From Pseudomonas sp. NFACC02 (lineage in GTDB: Bacteria; Pseudomonadota; Gammaproteobacteria; Pseudomonadales; Pseudomonadaceae), in assembly GCF_900110765.1 (NCBI RefSeq), contig NZ_FOEO01000016.1, forward strand, positions 1 to 64,000: 64,000 bases of DNA, in the 5' to 3' direction. A program made the translations under genes and the position numbers. This document shows positions 36,174-47,145 of the stretch, piece by piece. The notes under the pieces are model-generated. The model did no database searches and was not told where the DNA came from. It saw only the letters and a program-made list of their open reading frames with translations. The stretch's first letter is position 1; the number at the start of each line of letters is the position of its first letter.

Positions 36174-36983
36174 TCAGGCTCGACGGCGAATCACTTCAGC
36201 GGCAGTTGCCACGTTATGGGCCAGATGCAGCGGATTGATGGTCCCGACGATAGCACCGGTGACACCAGGATGCTTAAACAACAACTCGAAACTGGCCTGT
36301 ACTGGATCGACACCGGGACTCAGGCAAACGTGCCCGCTGGCCAAGGCTTTTTTGATCAAAATCCCTTTGTGGTGTGCAGCAGCGTAGTCGAGGACCGGTT
36401 TTTCGGCTTGTTCATTGAGGTTGTAGGTGACCATCGCGCAATCGCCTTCCTGCAACGCCAGCAGACCGCCCTCGACGGTTTTACCGGAAAAGCCAAAGCC
36501 ACGAATCTTGCCTTCGCGTTTGAGGTCGGCCAGCGTCTGGTAGACATCACAGTGGTTCAGGACATGCAGGTCGTTGCCGTCGGAGTGCACTAGCACCAGA
36601 TCGATGAAGTCGGTTTCCAGGCGCTTGAGACTGCGCTCCACGGAAAAACGCGTGTGTGCGGCACTGAAGTCGTGGCGTGACTGGCCTGCTTCGAACTCCT
36701 CGCCGACCTTGCTGACGATGACCCAGTCCTGACGCTGGCCGCGCAACAGCGGCCCCAGGCGCTCCTCGCTGCAACCGTAGGCGGGCGCGGTGTCGATCAG
36801 GTTGATGCCCAGATCCCGCGCCTGCTTGAGCAACATCTGCGCTTCATGGTCGTCCGGGATCGTGAAGCCGCTGGGGTATTTGACGCCCTGATCGCGCCCC
36901 AGCTTGACCGTTCCCAACCCGATGGGCGAGACGCTGATGCCGAGGCTGCCCAAGGGGCGATGCAGATCGTGCAGGGTTTTCAT
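36174..36983 (-). CDS. aldo/keto reductase
   Basis: 269-residue NAD(P)H-dependent oxidoreductase with an expected TIM-barrel fold. The catalytic tetrad can be read: Asp and Tyr in LIDTAPAYGCSEE (near residue 60), Lys in WVIVSKVGEEF and His in LVLVHSDG. The ATG at 36983 gives MKTLHDLHRPLGSLGISVSP; the longer reading frame upstream overlaps the oxidoreductase gene and is not coding. It overlaps that gene by four bases (ATGA), so the two probably share a message and a pathway. The substrate is unknown. Confidence 0.88.
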   Translation of the reverse strand: MKTLHDLHRPLGSLGISVSPIGLGTVKLGRDQGVKYPSGFTIPDDHEAQMLLKQARDLGINLIDTAPAYGCSEERLGPLLRGQRQDWVIVSKVGEEFEAGQSRHDFSAAHTRFSVERSLKRLETDFIDLVLVHSDGNDLHVLNHCDVYQTLADLKREGKIRGFGFSGKTVEGGLLALQEGDCAMVTYNLNEQAEKPVLDYAAAHHKGILIKKALASGHVCLSPGVDPVQASFELLFKHPGVTGAIVGTINPLHLAHNVATAAEVIRRRA

Positions 36984-38155
36984 GGCAGCAGGACATCCCA
37001 GACAGGCTTGGCGAGGGGCGGTTTGGGCAGGTCCTTGCAGGGCGGTTGCGGGATCGGGTGAATGTCGTCCCGCGACAGCGCGGCCAGTACACGATCGGCA
37101 AAGTCCGGCGCCAGCGCCAGCTTGGTCGGCCAGCCCACCATCAGCCGGCCCTGTACATCGAGGAACGCGTTGTCCGGGCGGACCAGGCCGGTTTGTTGTG
37201 GCTCGGCACGGTCCACGCGCAACGTGGCGAACTGTGCCTGGCTGAGGTCGACCCAAGGCAGCAAATGGGAGAGTTCTTTTTTAGCCGCAGCGATTTGCTC
37301 GGCCGGTGACCGAGCGACGCCTTCCGCCTCGGAAATATCGCCGCCCAGGTACCAGACCCACTCGCCGTTGGCCGCCGGGTGCGTGGTCACCGTGATGCGC
37401 GGCTTGGGGCCACCGCCCAGGCAGTGTGCGTACAGCGGCTTGAGCGTCGGACCTTTGACCAAGACCATGTGCAGCGCACGCCGCTGCATGGCGGGATGGC
37501 TGACGTTCAGCGCCTGGAGCAGTTCAGCGGTACCTCCACCTGCGCTCAACACCACTCGCTGGGCATGGATGTCACGCCCGTCGACGCGCAGGCCGACCAG
37601 TTCTCCGTCGTGCAGCAGCGGTTCGATCTTCTCGCCTGCCAGCAAGCTGTCGCCGGCCAGTTCTGCAAGTTTTTCGATCAGGCTCGGGACGTCGATCACC
37701 AACTCGGCAAGACGGTAAACCTTACCCTTGAATCGCGGGTCCTGAAGGGCGGGCGGCAGGTCGCTCCCTTTGACCTGATCGACACGGCCACGCACCGCCT
37801 TGCTGGCGAAAAAGCTGGTGAGGTTGCCGGCGATGGTGCCGGGCGACCAGAGATAGTGGGCCTCGGACAGCAGTCGTACGCCGGACAGGTTCAACTCACC
37901 CTTGCCGGACAAGGCTTCTCGCCAACGGCGCGGCATGTCGGCTATGGCTTCGGAGGCGCCTGACAATGCCCCATGCAGCGCATATTTGGCGCCGCCGTGA
38001 ATGATCCCCTGGGATTTGACTGTCTGCCCGCCGCCGAGGCTGGCGCTTTCCACCACGACTGTCGAGAAGCCCTGCCGACGCAGGCGGGCATTGAGCCAGA
38101 GACCGGCAATGCCTGCGCCGACAATCAGAACGTCAGTGGAAATGGCGGATGGCAT
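36980..38155 (-). CDS. FAD-dependent oxidoreductase (DAO/glycerol-3-phosphate dehydrogenase type)
   Basis: 391-residue flavoprotein with the dinucleotide-binding motif VLIVGAGIAGLWLNARLRRQ at residue 10 and a second flavin-contact region SLGGGQTVKSQGIIHGG near residue 40. The C-terminal part (LRVDRAEPQQTG; GRLMVGWPTKLALAP) fits the DAO family. GAGG lies five bases before the ATG at 38155. It is translationally coupled to the aldo/keto reductase. The substrate cannot be named from sequence. Confidence 0.86.
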   Translation of the reverse strand: MPSAISTDVLIVGAGIAGLWLNARLRRQGFSTVVVESASLGGGQTVKSQGIIHGGAKYALHGALSGASEAIADMPRRWREALSGKGELNLSGVRLLSEAHYLWSPGTIAGNLTSFFASKAVRGRVDQVKGSDLPPALQDPRFKGKVYRLAELVIDVPSLIEKLAELAGDSLLAGEKIEPLLHDGELVGLRVDGRDIHAQRVVLSAGGGTAELLQALNVSHPAMQRRALHMVLVKGPTLKPLYAHCLGGGPKPRITVTTHPAANGEWVWYLGGDISEAEGVARSPAEQIAAAKKELSHLLPWVDLSQAQFATLRVDRAEPQQTGLVRPDNAFLDVQGRLMVGWPTKLALAPDFADRVLAALSRDDIHPIPQPPCKDLPKPPLAKPVWDVLLP

Positions 38156-38220
38156 GAGCACCTCAAATGGCGAAACGAATGGCGCCATTATAGGGGAAGC
38201 CGCTTTTCAATGACCTCCCT

Positions 38221-38553
38221 TTAATGCCCCGCTGTTTTTGAGAACAACTGAATGACCACGACGCCCGCTACGATCAGTGCCATGCCGGCGATGGCGGGCA
38301 GGTCGAGTTTTTGGCCGTAGATGAACAATGCAGCGATGCTCACCATGACGATGCCCATTCCCGCCCAGACCGCGTAGGCGACGCCCACCGGAATGCTGCG
38401 CACCACCAGCGTGAGCATCCAGAACGCCACCGCATAACCGACGATCACCAGCAGTAAAGGCAGCGGCGTGCTCAGGCCTTTGACGGCTTTCATGGAAACG
38501 GTGCCGACGACTTCGGCGCAGATGGCGATGGCGAGCAGGTAGTAGGCAGACAT
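38221..38553 (-). CDS. SMR family multidrug efflux protein
   Basis: 110-residue small multidrug-resistance pump, the usual length. Four transmembrane helices are visible, and the essential membrane-embedded Glu lies in ICAEVVGTVSMK near residue 14. The ATG at 38553 has GAGGAG eight bases upstream; a TTG two codons earlier is less likely. It is divergent from the LysR gene across 88 bases that carry palindromes, so that regulator may control it. Quaternary cations are the typical substrates of the family. Confidence 0.9.
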   Translation of the reverse strand: MSAYYLLAIAICAEVVGTVSMKAVKGLSTPLPLLLVIVGYAVAFWMLTLVVRSIPVGVAYAVWAGMGIVMVSIAALFIYGQKLDLPAIAGMALIVAGVVVIQLFSKTAGH

Positions 38554-38602
38554 GATCAAAGCTCCTCTTCAATGACTGCGGATTCTAGAGGTTGCCCGGA
38601 TG

Positions 38603-38619
38603 GGGTAAAGTCATTACCC
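38603..38619. promoter_or_regulatory. candidate LysR operator between the SMR pump and lysR genes
   Basis: GGGTAA AGTCA TTACCC is a perfect 6-5-6 inverted repeat in the divergent intergenic region. A second, weaker one (ATCT N7 AGAT, 38620-38634) abuts it. Adjacent sites of this kind are typical of LysR-type recognition and activation boxes. Confidence 0.5.
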
Positions 38620-38641
38620 ATCTCTATGGTAGATAGGTTGC

Positions 38642-39532
38642 ATGGTCATGCAATGGAGTCTTGAACAGATCAGGCTGTTTGTCAGCGTGGCCGAACAGCG
38701 CTCGTTTTCCGCGGTAGCGCGGGCCTCTCGGCGTGCGCAATCCGCAGTAAGCAGTGCGATTGCCCTGCTGGAAACCGACCTTGGCGTGAGCCTGTTCGAC
38801 CGCAGCAGCGGTCGTCAGCCGCGCCTGACTGAAGCGGGCAGTGCGCTGCTGGAAGAGGCACGAGAGCTGTTACGCCAGTGTGAGCGTCTTGACGGTCGGG
38901 CGCTGGCATTGATGCGCGGGCAGGAAGCGCGGCTGCGACTGGCCCACGACGAGGCCATGCCTTACCAGCCCGTGCTCGACAGCCTTGAGGCCCTGGATGA
39001 GCGCTTTCCCGACGTCGAGGTGCAACTGGCCAGCGCCGCCCAGGGCGATGTCGCGCGCAAGCTGGTGGAGCGGCGTGCCGACCTCGGGCTGCTCTTTCAT
39101 CACGAACAAATGCCTGAAGCGCTCGAACGGCGGGTGTTGGGCAGTGTGGAGATGGTCACTGTCTGTGCGGTCGATCACCCGTTGGTCAACGAACCGCTGA
39201 TCACCCGCCAGCAACTGGCGCGGCATCGGCAATTGCTGATCGCGCCACAACAAAGTGGTTACCCCGGAGGTGAACCGTTGAGCCCGCACGTGTGGCGCGC
39301 CGACAGCTTTTACGTCATGGCCGAACTGCTGATGCGCGGTCTGGGCTGGGCCTGGCTGCCGCGTCACGTTGTCCAATACCCGGCTTATCAGAACCAGATG
39401 ATCGAGTTGAGCAGCGAGTGGACACCCCCGGCACTGGTGGTTGAGATGGTCTGGCGGCGTGACGAGCCATTAGGACCGGCGGCGCGTTGGCTGGCCGAAT
39501 GTTTCACTCATCATCTGAAGGCCATTGGCTGA
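38642..39532 (+). CDS. LysR family transcriptional regulator
   Basis: 296-residue regulator with an N-terminal winged helix-turn-helix (LEQIRLFVSVAEQRSFSAVA; AQSAVSSAIALLETDLGVSL) and a C-terminal periplasmic-binding-protein-like effector domain. The ATG at 38642 and another at 38648 are both possible. It probably autoregulates and controls the divergent SMR gene, as often with LysR pairs; the effector is unknown. waaA starts 14 bases after its stop codon. Confidence 0.9.
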   Translation: MVMQWSLEQIRLFVSVAEQRSFSAVARASRRAQSAVSSAIALLETDLGVSLFDRSSGRQPRLTEAGSALLEEARELLRQCERLDGRALALMRGQEARLRLAHDEAMPYQPVLDSLEALDERFPDVEVQLASAAQGDVARKLVERRADLGLLFHHEQMPEALERRVLGSVEMVTVCAVDHPLVNEPLITRQQLARHRQLLIAPQQSGYPGGEPLSPHVWRADSFYVMAELLMRGLGWAWLPRHVVQYPAYQNQMIELSSEWTPPALVVEMVWRRDEPLGPAARWLAECFTHHLKAIG

Positions 39533-39546
39533 TAAACTCCGCGCCC

Positions 39547-40818
39547 ATGAATAGAACCCTCTATACCGTCCTGTTTCACCTTGGTCTGCCTTTGATTGCG
39601 TTGCGTCTGTGGCTCCGCGCTCGCAAGGCGCCTGCTTACGCGCAACGCATCGGTGAGCGTTTTGCCCTCCGGCTGCCGCCGATGCAGCCTGGCGGCATCT
39701 GGGTCCACGCGGTGTCGGTGGGCGAGAGCATCGCGGCCGCGCCGATGATTCGGGCCTTGCTGGCACGCTATCCACAGCTGCCGATCACCATCACCTGCAT
39801 GACGCCGACCGGCTCGGAGCGCATCCGGTCGATGTTCGCCAACGAACCGCGCGTTCAGCATTGCTATTTGCCGTATGACCTTCCATGGGCGGCGGGGCGT
39901 TTTCTCGATCATGTCCAGCCCAAAGTCGGCGTGATCATGGAGACCGAACTGTGGCCGAATCACATTCATCAGTGTGCGAAGCGTGGGATCGCGACGGTGC
40001 TCGCCAACGCGCGGCTGTCAGAGCGCTCCGCGCGGGGTTACGGCCGCTTCGCCGGGCTGACACGACCAATGCTGGCTGAAATGAGCCTGATCGCGGTGCA
40101 AACCGAAACCGAAGCGCAGCGTTTTCGCGACCTCGGCGCACGGCCGGAATGTGTCACTGTGACAGGCTCGATCAAGTTCGACCTGACCATCGACCCGCAA
40201 TTACTGGAGCGTGCGGCGCAGCAACGCGAAGCGTGGCAGACCGCGCAACGTCCGGTCTGGATCGCTGCCAGCACGCATGCGGGGGAAGACGAGGTCGTGT
40301 TGTCCGCTCACCGCGAGCTGCTGACGAGCCATCCTGACGCGCTGCTGATTCTGGTGCCGCGTCACCCTGAGCGTTTCAACAGCGTTTTCGAGTTGAGCCA
40401 GCAACAAGGATTCAGGAGTGTGCGTCGCTCCACGGCCGAACCGGTGACCAGCGAAACCGCTGTTCTGGTTGGCGACACGATGGGCGAGCTGCTGTTTCTC
40501 TATGCCCTGGCTGACATCGCTTTCGTCGGTGGCAGCCTGGTGCCCAATGGCGGCCATAACCTGCTGGAGCCCGCCGCGCTGGACAAGCCCGTGCTGAGCG
40601 GCCCACACCTGTTCAACTTTCTGGAAATCGCCGCGATGCTGCGCAATGCCGGGGCGTTGGAGGAGGTCAGTGACGCAGGGGGATTGGCGGCGACGGTGCA
40701 GCGCCTGATCGAGCAGCCAGAACAAGCGAAGGCCATGGCTCATGCCGGACTGGCCGTCATGAAGGCCAATCAGGGCGCGTTGCAGAAATTGCTGGACGGG
40801 ATCGGGCGGTTGATCTGA
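39547..40818 (+). CDS. waaA: Kdo transferase
   Basis: Inner-membrane enzyme that adds Kdo from CMP-Kdo to lipid IVA, the first step of core assembly. The 423-residue product has an N-terminal membrane anchor (LYTVLFHLGLPLIALRL), the acceptor-site motif WVHAVSVGES near residue 50 and ETELWPN near residue 130, and a GT-B C-terminal domain with FVGGSLVPNGGHNLLEPAAL near residue 320. The ATG at 39547 follows the LysR gene closely, so readthrough from that gene is possible. Confidence 0.95.
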   Translation: MNRTLYTVLFHLGLPLIALRLWLRARKAPAYAQRIGERFALRLPPMQPGGIWVHAVSVGESIAAAPMIRALLARYPQLPITITCMTPTGSERIRSMFANEPRVQHCYLPYDLPWAAGRFLDHVQPKVGVIMETELWPNHIHQCAKRGIATVLANARLSERSARGYGRFAGLTRPMLAEMSLIAVQTETEAQRFRDLGARPECVTVTGSIKFDLTIDPQLLERAAQQREAWQTAQRPVWIAASTHAGEDEVVLSAHRELLTSHPDALLILVPRHPERFNSVFELSQQQGFRSVRRSTAEPVTSETAVLVGDTMGELLFLYALADIAFVGGSLVPNGGHNLLEPAALDKPVLSGPHLFNFLEIAAMLRNAGALEEVSDAGGLAATVQRLIEQPEQAKAMAHAGLAVMKANQGALQKLLDGIGRLI

Positions 40819-40847
40819 CCCCCGTTGATGCCCCTTGCGCAGGACCC

Positions 40848-40934
40848 GTAGGGGCCGGCTTGCTGGCGAATGCGGTGTGTCAGCCGACATTTCCGTCGCT
40901 GATCCTCCGCATTCGCCAGCAAGCCGGCTCCTAC
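40848..40934. repeat. REP-type inverted pair between waaA and tolC
   Basis: GTAGGGGCCGGCTTGCTGGCGAATGCG and CGCATTCGCCAGCAAGCCGGCTCCTAC face each other. It is the same family as 14141-14227. It lies between two convergent genes, a common position for such elements. Confidence 0.85.
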
Positions 40935-40975
40935 AGAGGCTGCATTACTCGCCTGAATAGCAGCGAGTAACCGAC

Positions 40976-42415
40976 TCAACGCTCCGCAGGCCGCTCGAAA
41001 TTCTTCGCCGCTTCCTTCGCCAGATCCGGCGGCAGGAAGTCTTTGTCCGGGTTGTAGTCGGGCTTGAGGTAGCGCGAAAGGTCCTGCAAGTCCCCCGGAC
41101 TCAACGTTCCGGCCGCTTGCTTCAAGCGCAGGTTATCGAGGATGTAGTCGTAGCGGGTGTTGTTGTAATCGCGTACCGACGCATACAGCTGGCGCTGTGC
41201 ATCGAGCACATCGACGATGTTGCGAGTCCCCACCTGGTAACCGATTTCCGTGGCTTCCAGCGCGCTCTGGTTCGAGATGATCGACTGTTTGCGTGCCTGA
41301 ACCTGTTCGACGTCGGTGTTCACCGCGCGATGCAGGTTGCGCGTGTTTTCCACCACCTGGCGGCGCAGGCCTTCGCGTTGCTGTTCTGTCTGGCCGAGGC
41401 GTGCATAGGCTTCGCGCACCTGCGAACTGGTCAGGCCGCCGCTGTAGATGGGGATGTTCACCTGCAGGCCAATGGTGCGTTGTTCGACACTGCCGTGGAA
41501 ATCCCGCCCTGTGTAGTTCGGGTTGTTGAATCCCAATGGGTCGTTGTCGCCTTTTTCGTATTGGGCCACCGCATCGACCGTCGGCGCATGGCCTGCCTTG
41601 CGCTGACGCAGGGTTTCCTCGGCGGCGCTGACGGCGTAATTGCTGGCCAGCAGATTCAGGTTCTGCTGAGCGGCGGTGTCGACCCACGACTTGGCGTCAT
41701 TGGGCGAGGGCGCAAGCACGGGCAGGGTGTGCACGATGCCTTCAATAGAGTTGTACTCGCGGTTGGTCAAGGTCACCAGGGCCTGAAAGGCATCGTCAAC
41801 CTGACGCTTGGCGACGATCCGCGCGGCACGCGCCGTGTCGTAGCTGGCCTGAGCCTGAAGCACGTCGGTCTTGTCCGAGAGGCCGACATCGAAGCGTTCG
41901 TTGGCCTGATCCAGCTGGCGTTTGAACGCGGCTTCTTCGGCTTTGGTCGAGGCCAGGTTGTCCTGCGCGCGCAGGACCGAGAAATAATCCTCGGCGCTTT
42001 GCAAAATCAGGTTTTGCTCCGTGGCCGAGAGTTGCAGCATGGCCTGCTCGTTCACGTCTTTGGCGGCCTTGAGCTGGAACCAGCGGTCGGCGCGAAATAT
42101 CGGCTGGCTCAAGGTCGCGCGATACACCGTGCCACTGCGATTGATGACCGCAGACGGCTCGTCGATGCTGGTGCGGGTATTGTTCACATCCGCGCCGCCG
42201 GAAATGTTCGGCAGCAACCCGGCGCGGGCCTGCGGGACGATCTCTTTCTGGGCGTCATAGCTGGCGCGGGCAGCGGCCAGATCGGCGTTGTTGTTCACCG
42301 CTTCCTGATAGACGCTGACCAGACCGGTTTTGGTCGGCAGCGGCATGTCGGCTGCCCCGGCCATCGCACTCGAAGCACACGATACGGCAATGGCCAGTGA
42401 AAGTTTGCGCAGCAT
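40976..42415 (-). CDS. tolC: TolC family outer-membrane efflux/secretion protein
   Basis: 479-residue outer-membrane channel with a signal peptide (MLRKLSLAIAVSCASSAMAG). The mature chain holds the two repeated TolC units of long coiled-coil helices, and TolC-type motifs such as SQPIFRADRWFQLKAAKD near residue 95 and GTRNIVDVLDAQRQLYASVR near residue 400. It would serve tripartite efflux or type I secretion. AGGGA lies six bases before the ATG at 42415; an ATG six bases earlier sits on that sequence and is less likely. No inner-membrane partner is nearby. Confidence 0.93.
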   Translation of the reverse strand: MLRKLSLAIAVSCASSAMAGAADMPLPTKTGLVSVYQEAVNNNADLAAARASYDAQKEIVPQARAGLLPNISGGADVNNTRTSIDEPSAVINRSGTVYRATLSQPIFRADRWFQLKAAKDVNEQAMLQLSATEQNLILQSAEDYFSVLRAQDNLASTKAEEAAFKRQLDQANERFDVGLSDKTDVLQAQASYDTARAARIVAKRQVDDAFQALVTLTNREYNSIEGIVHTLPVLAPSPNDAKSWVDTAAQQNLNLLASNYAVSAAEETLRQRKAGHAPTVDAVAQYEKGDNDPLGFNNPNYTGRDFHGSVEQRTIGLQVNIPIYSGGLTSSQVREAYARLGQTEQQREGLRRQVVENTRNLHRAVNTDVEQVQARKQSIISNQSALEATEIGYQVGTRNIVDVLDAQRQLYASVRDYNNTRYDYILDNLRLKQAAGTLSPGDLQDLSRYLKPDYNPDKDFLPPDLAKEAAKNFERPAER

Positions 42416-42585
42416 AGACATTCCCTAGTAATAGTTGTCGCCAGAACGGATCCAGACGGCTTTGGCGCCGCGTAGCGAGTGTAGTTCCAGAAGATTGCCG
42501 CAACAATCGGGTAAAACGACCATTTAACGCGCGTTTGAATTCCGCGCTTGGCGTTTGCCCTGTCGCGCGACTAGACTGACGCCGT

Positions 42586-42675
42586 TCTTGTCGGGGTGCC
42601 TTGATATGAGGCTGAGATCGGATAATCCGGATCCCGTTGAACCTGATCAGGTTAGCGCCTGCGTAGGGAACAAGA
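42586..42675 (+). ncRNA. TPP riboswitch (thi box)
   Basis: All the conserved parts are present: GGGGTGCC, CTGAGA, the pairing arms GGATAATCC, ACCTGATC, GGTTAGCGCC and GCGTAGGGAA, closed by a P1 stem TCTTGT / ACAAGA. It controls thiC, shutting expression down when thiamine diphosphate is plentiful. About 180 bases separate it from the thiC start. Confidence 0.97.
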
Positions 42676-42703
42676 TTTCTCGTCTCCCGGCGAGTCCTCT
42701 TGA

Positions 42704-44758
<2,055 letters not shown>

Positions 44759-44759
44759 T

Positions 44760-44864
44760 TGATCGTTCCCACGCTCTGCGTGGTAATGCCTTTGGTGACG
44801 CTCCGCGTCACAGGGGACGCGGAGCGTCCGGGCATGCATTTCCACGCGGAGCGTGGGAACGATC
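44760..44864. repeat. palindromic intergenic repeat between thiC and cytX
   Basis: The ends GATCGTTCCCACGCTCTGCG and CGCGGAGCGTGGGAACGATC are near-perfect inverted copies. Inside lie GACGCTCCGCGTC and GGACGCGGAGCGTCC palindromes. The left half is shared with 35005-35050. This type of element is common in fluorescent Pseudomonas and is often misannotated as short genes. Confidence 0.8.
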
Positions 44865-44919
44865 ATCAGCAGGTCGATGGCGTTAACCCAATAGCAATGC
44901 TCCTCTGAGATCACACCCT

Positions 44920-46209
44920 GTGAACACACCCGGCACTTACTCACCTGATATCCCCGTCCCGGCCGCCAAGCGCGTGTTTGGCGGGCGCGACTTGTTTTCC
45001 CTCTGGTTCTCTCTGGGCATCGGCCTGATGGTCTTGCAGACCGGCGCGTTGCTGGCGCCGGGGCTGGGCATGTCCGGCTCGATGCTGGCGATCTTCCTAG
45101 GCACCCTGGTCGGCGTTCTGCTGCTCGCGGCGGTCGGCGTGATCGGCAGTGACACCGGCTTGTCGTCCATGGCTGCGCTCAAGCTCAGTCTGGGCAGCAA
45201 AGGCGCGGCGCTGCCTGCGGTGCTCAACCTGCTGCAACTGGTGGGCTGGGGCTCATTCGAAATCATCGTCATGCGCGATGCGGCCAGTCTGCTTGGCGCC
45301 GGTGCTTTTTCAGAAACCAGCCTGTGGGCCAACCCGCTGCTGTGGACGCTGATCTTCGGCGCGCTCGCCACCCTGCTCGCGGTCAGCGGACCGCTTACCT
45401 TCGTGCGGCAGATCCTGCGTAAGTGGGGCATCTGGTTGCTGCTCGCCGCATGCGTCTGGCTGACCTGGAATCTGTTCGCCAAAGCTGACCTGTCGGCGTT
45501 GTGGGCACGCGCCGGAGACGGTTCGTTGCCGTTCGCCGTCGGGTTCGACATCGCCATCGCCATGCCGCTCTCCTGGTTACCGCTGATTGCCGACTACTCC
45601 CGCTTCGGCAAGCGCGCGACCGGCATCTTCGGCGGCACCGTGCTGGGCTTTTTCCTGGGTAACTTCTGGCTGATGACACTGGGCGTCGCCTACACCCTGG
45701 CGTTCGCGCCGAGCGGGGAAGCGAATGCGCTACTGCTGGCGCTGGCCGGAGCGGGCATGGGCATTCCATTGCTGTTGATCCTGCTCGACGAATCGGAAAA
45801 CGCGTTTGCCGACATTCACTCGGCGGCGGTCTCCAGCGGGATTCTGTTGAAAGCGAAGGTTGAGCATCTGGCGTTGGGCATCGGCATTCTCTGCACGTTG
45901 ATTGCCTGCTTCGCGCCGTTGGCGCAATACCAGAACTTCCTGCTACTGATTGGCTCGGTGTTCGCGCCACTGTTCGGCGTGGTGCTGGTCGATCACTTCA
46001 TCCTGCGCCGTCGCAGTCATGGCGCCGCGACAACGGGATTACGCTGGATGACCTTGCTGGCCTGGGTGGGCGGCATTGCCACCTATCACCTGTTGGCGAA
46101 TCTGTACCCTGACGTCGGTGCAACACTGCCAGCCCTGATCGTGGCTGGCGTGTTGCAACTGCTGCTGAGCAAGGCGATCAGCTCCGGCCGGGGAACAGTT
46201 CCGGCTTGA
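44920..46209 (+). CDS. cytX: hydroxymethylpyrimidine transporter (NCS1 family)
   Basis: 429-residue inner-membrane permease with about twelve hydrophobic segments. The NCS1-type start RDLFSLWFSLGIGLMVLQTG and the helix SFEIIVMRDAASLLG fit CytX, a predicted importer of the thiamine precursor HMP. Its place after thiC supports this. The GTG at 44920 is the start. It has no thi box of its own that I can see, so it may depend on the thiC message reading through the palindromic repeat. Its 3' end overlaps the convergent lipoprotein gene by 32 bases. Confidence 0.85.
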   Translation: MNTPGTYSPDIPVPAAKRVFGGRDLFSLWFSLGIGLMVLQTGALLAPGLGMSGSMLAIFLGTLVGVLLLAAVGVIGSDTGLSSMAALKLSLGSKGAALPAVLNLLQLVGWGSFEIIVMRDAASLLGAGAFSETSLWANPLLWTLIFGALATLLAVSGPLTFVRQILRKWGIWLLLAACVWLTWNLFAKADLSALWARAGDGSLPFAVGFDIAIAMPLSWLPLIADYSRFGKRATGIFGGTVLGFFLGNFWLMTLGVAYTLAFAPSGEANALLLALAGAGMGIPLLLILLDESENAFADIHSAAVSSGILLKAKVEHLALGIGILCTLIACFAPLAQYQNFLLLIGSVFAPLFGVVLVDHFILRRRSHGAATTGLRWMTLLAWVGGIATYHLLANLYPDVGATLPALIVAGVLQLLLSKAISSGRGTVPA

Positions 46210-46924
46210 TGATGCCATTGATCTGAGGGTACGGAATCTTCAGCTCGATGTGGCCCATGGCGTACGGGGCAATCGTGGTGACCGGGTATTTCAGGATCAC
46301 CGCACCGTACGTCAGGGCGACGTTTGAAGTTCGCTTGAATGGCCACATCTTCTGGAACTCAGTGTCCTTGTCCAGCTTGGTGCTGATCTGCCAGGCCTTG
46401 TGCGCGAGTTCGGCCTTGTCCCAGAACGCGGCTTCCTGGCCGGGCACCAGCATGTCGCTCAGTGTCAGGACGCGTTGCTGCTGGCGGGAGTAATTGATGA
46501 AGGCGCGGCCCGGATTGCCGTGAGCGCCGCCGGTGTCCAGATAGCTCGACAGCTCTACCACCACGATACCGTCATGCTGCTCGCGTACCTTGGCCTGCAG
46601 ATAGCTGCTGTTGCGTGGCTGGGCGCGGCTCAGGAATTGCTCCTGGTAATCCTTGAGCGTTGCAGGCACCGGACCATCGGTGTCGCTGCGGGTCAGTTGC
46701 AGCAGCGTGCGCTGGGTAATGGCGTCCAGTTTCGGCTCGTCCGGGAAGTGCACCGTGTCAATGTTTACCAGCGGGCAGTCGTCCGTGCTGCAGCCGGGTT
46801 TGACAAGCTCGGATGCGTCGCGCTGAACGGTCAGCGGACTGCGATAGTTGGGCTGAAAAAGGCTCTGGCAGGCGCCCAGTATCAGGGCCAGGCAGGCCAT
46901 GGAAATGATCTTCAGAAACGACAT
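46178..46924 (-). CDS. DUF3298 / RsiV-like lipoprotein
   Basis: 248-residue predicted lipoprotein. The signal peptide ends in the lipobox LILGAC. The C-terminal domain resembles the RsiV/DUF3298 family, with YLDTGGAHGNPGRAFINYS near residue 140 and LSDMLVPGQE. AAGGA lies six bases before the ATG. In other bacteria such domains bind lysozyme or cell-wall ligands; a role in the envelope is likely, but the ligand is unknown. It is divergent from nudF. Confidence 0.82.
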   Translation of the reverse strand: MSFLKIISMACLALILGACQSLFQPNYRSPLTVQRDASELVKPGCSTDDCPLVNIDTVHFPDEPKLDAITQRTLLQLTRSDTDGPVPATLKDYQEQFLSRAQPRNSSYLQAKVREQHDGIVVVELSSYLDTGGAHGNPGRAFINYSRQQQRVLTLSDMLVPGQEAAFWDKAELAHKAWQISTKLDKDTEFQKMWPFKRTSNVALTYGAVILKYPVTTIAPYAMGHIELKIPYPQINGIIKPELFPGRS

Positions 46925-47145
46925 GTTGATCCTTGGCGTTGGCATAAAGGGCCATCACTTGGCAGCAACGGCAACCAGCTTCGACTGCGAGTGGCGCAAT
47001 CAGTTCGCCACTGGACGGATTAGAGTGCCTTTCGCGTGCCGTCGTCTACCCTGACGGCCTGTTTTGCCCGAACGAGGGGCTGCATCCGGCGTGTTGGCAC
47101 GTTAGGATGGCGCGAAGGCTCAAGTGCTCAGCAGTGAGAAAATGT

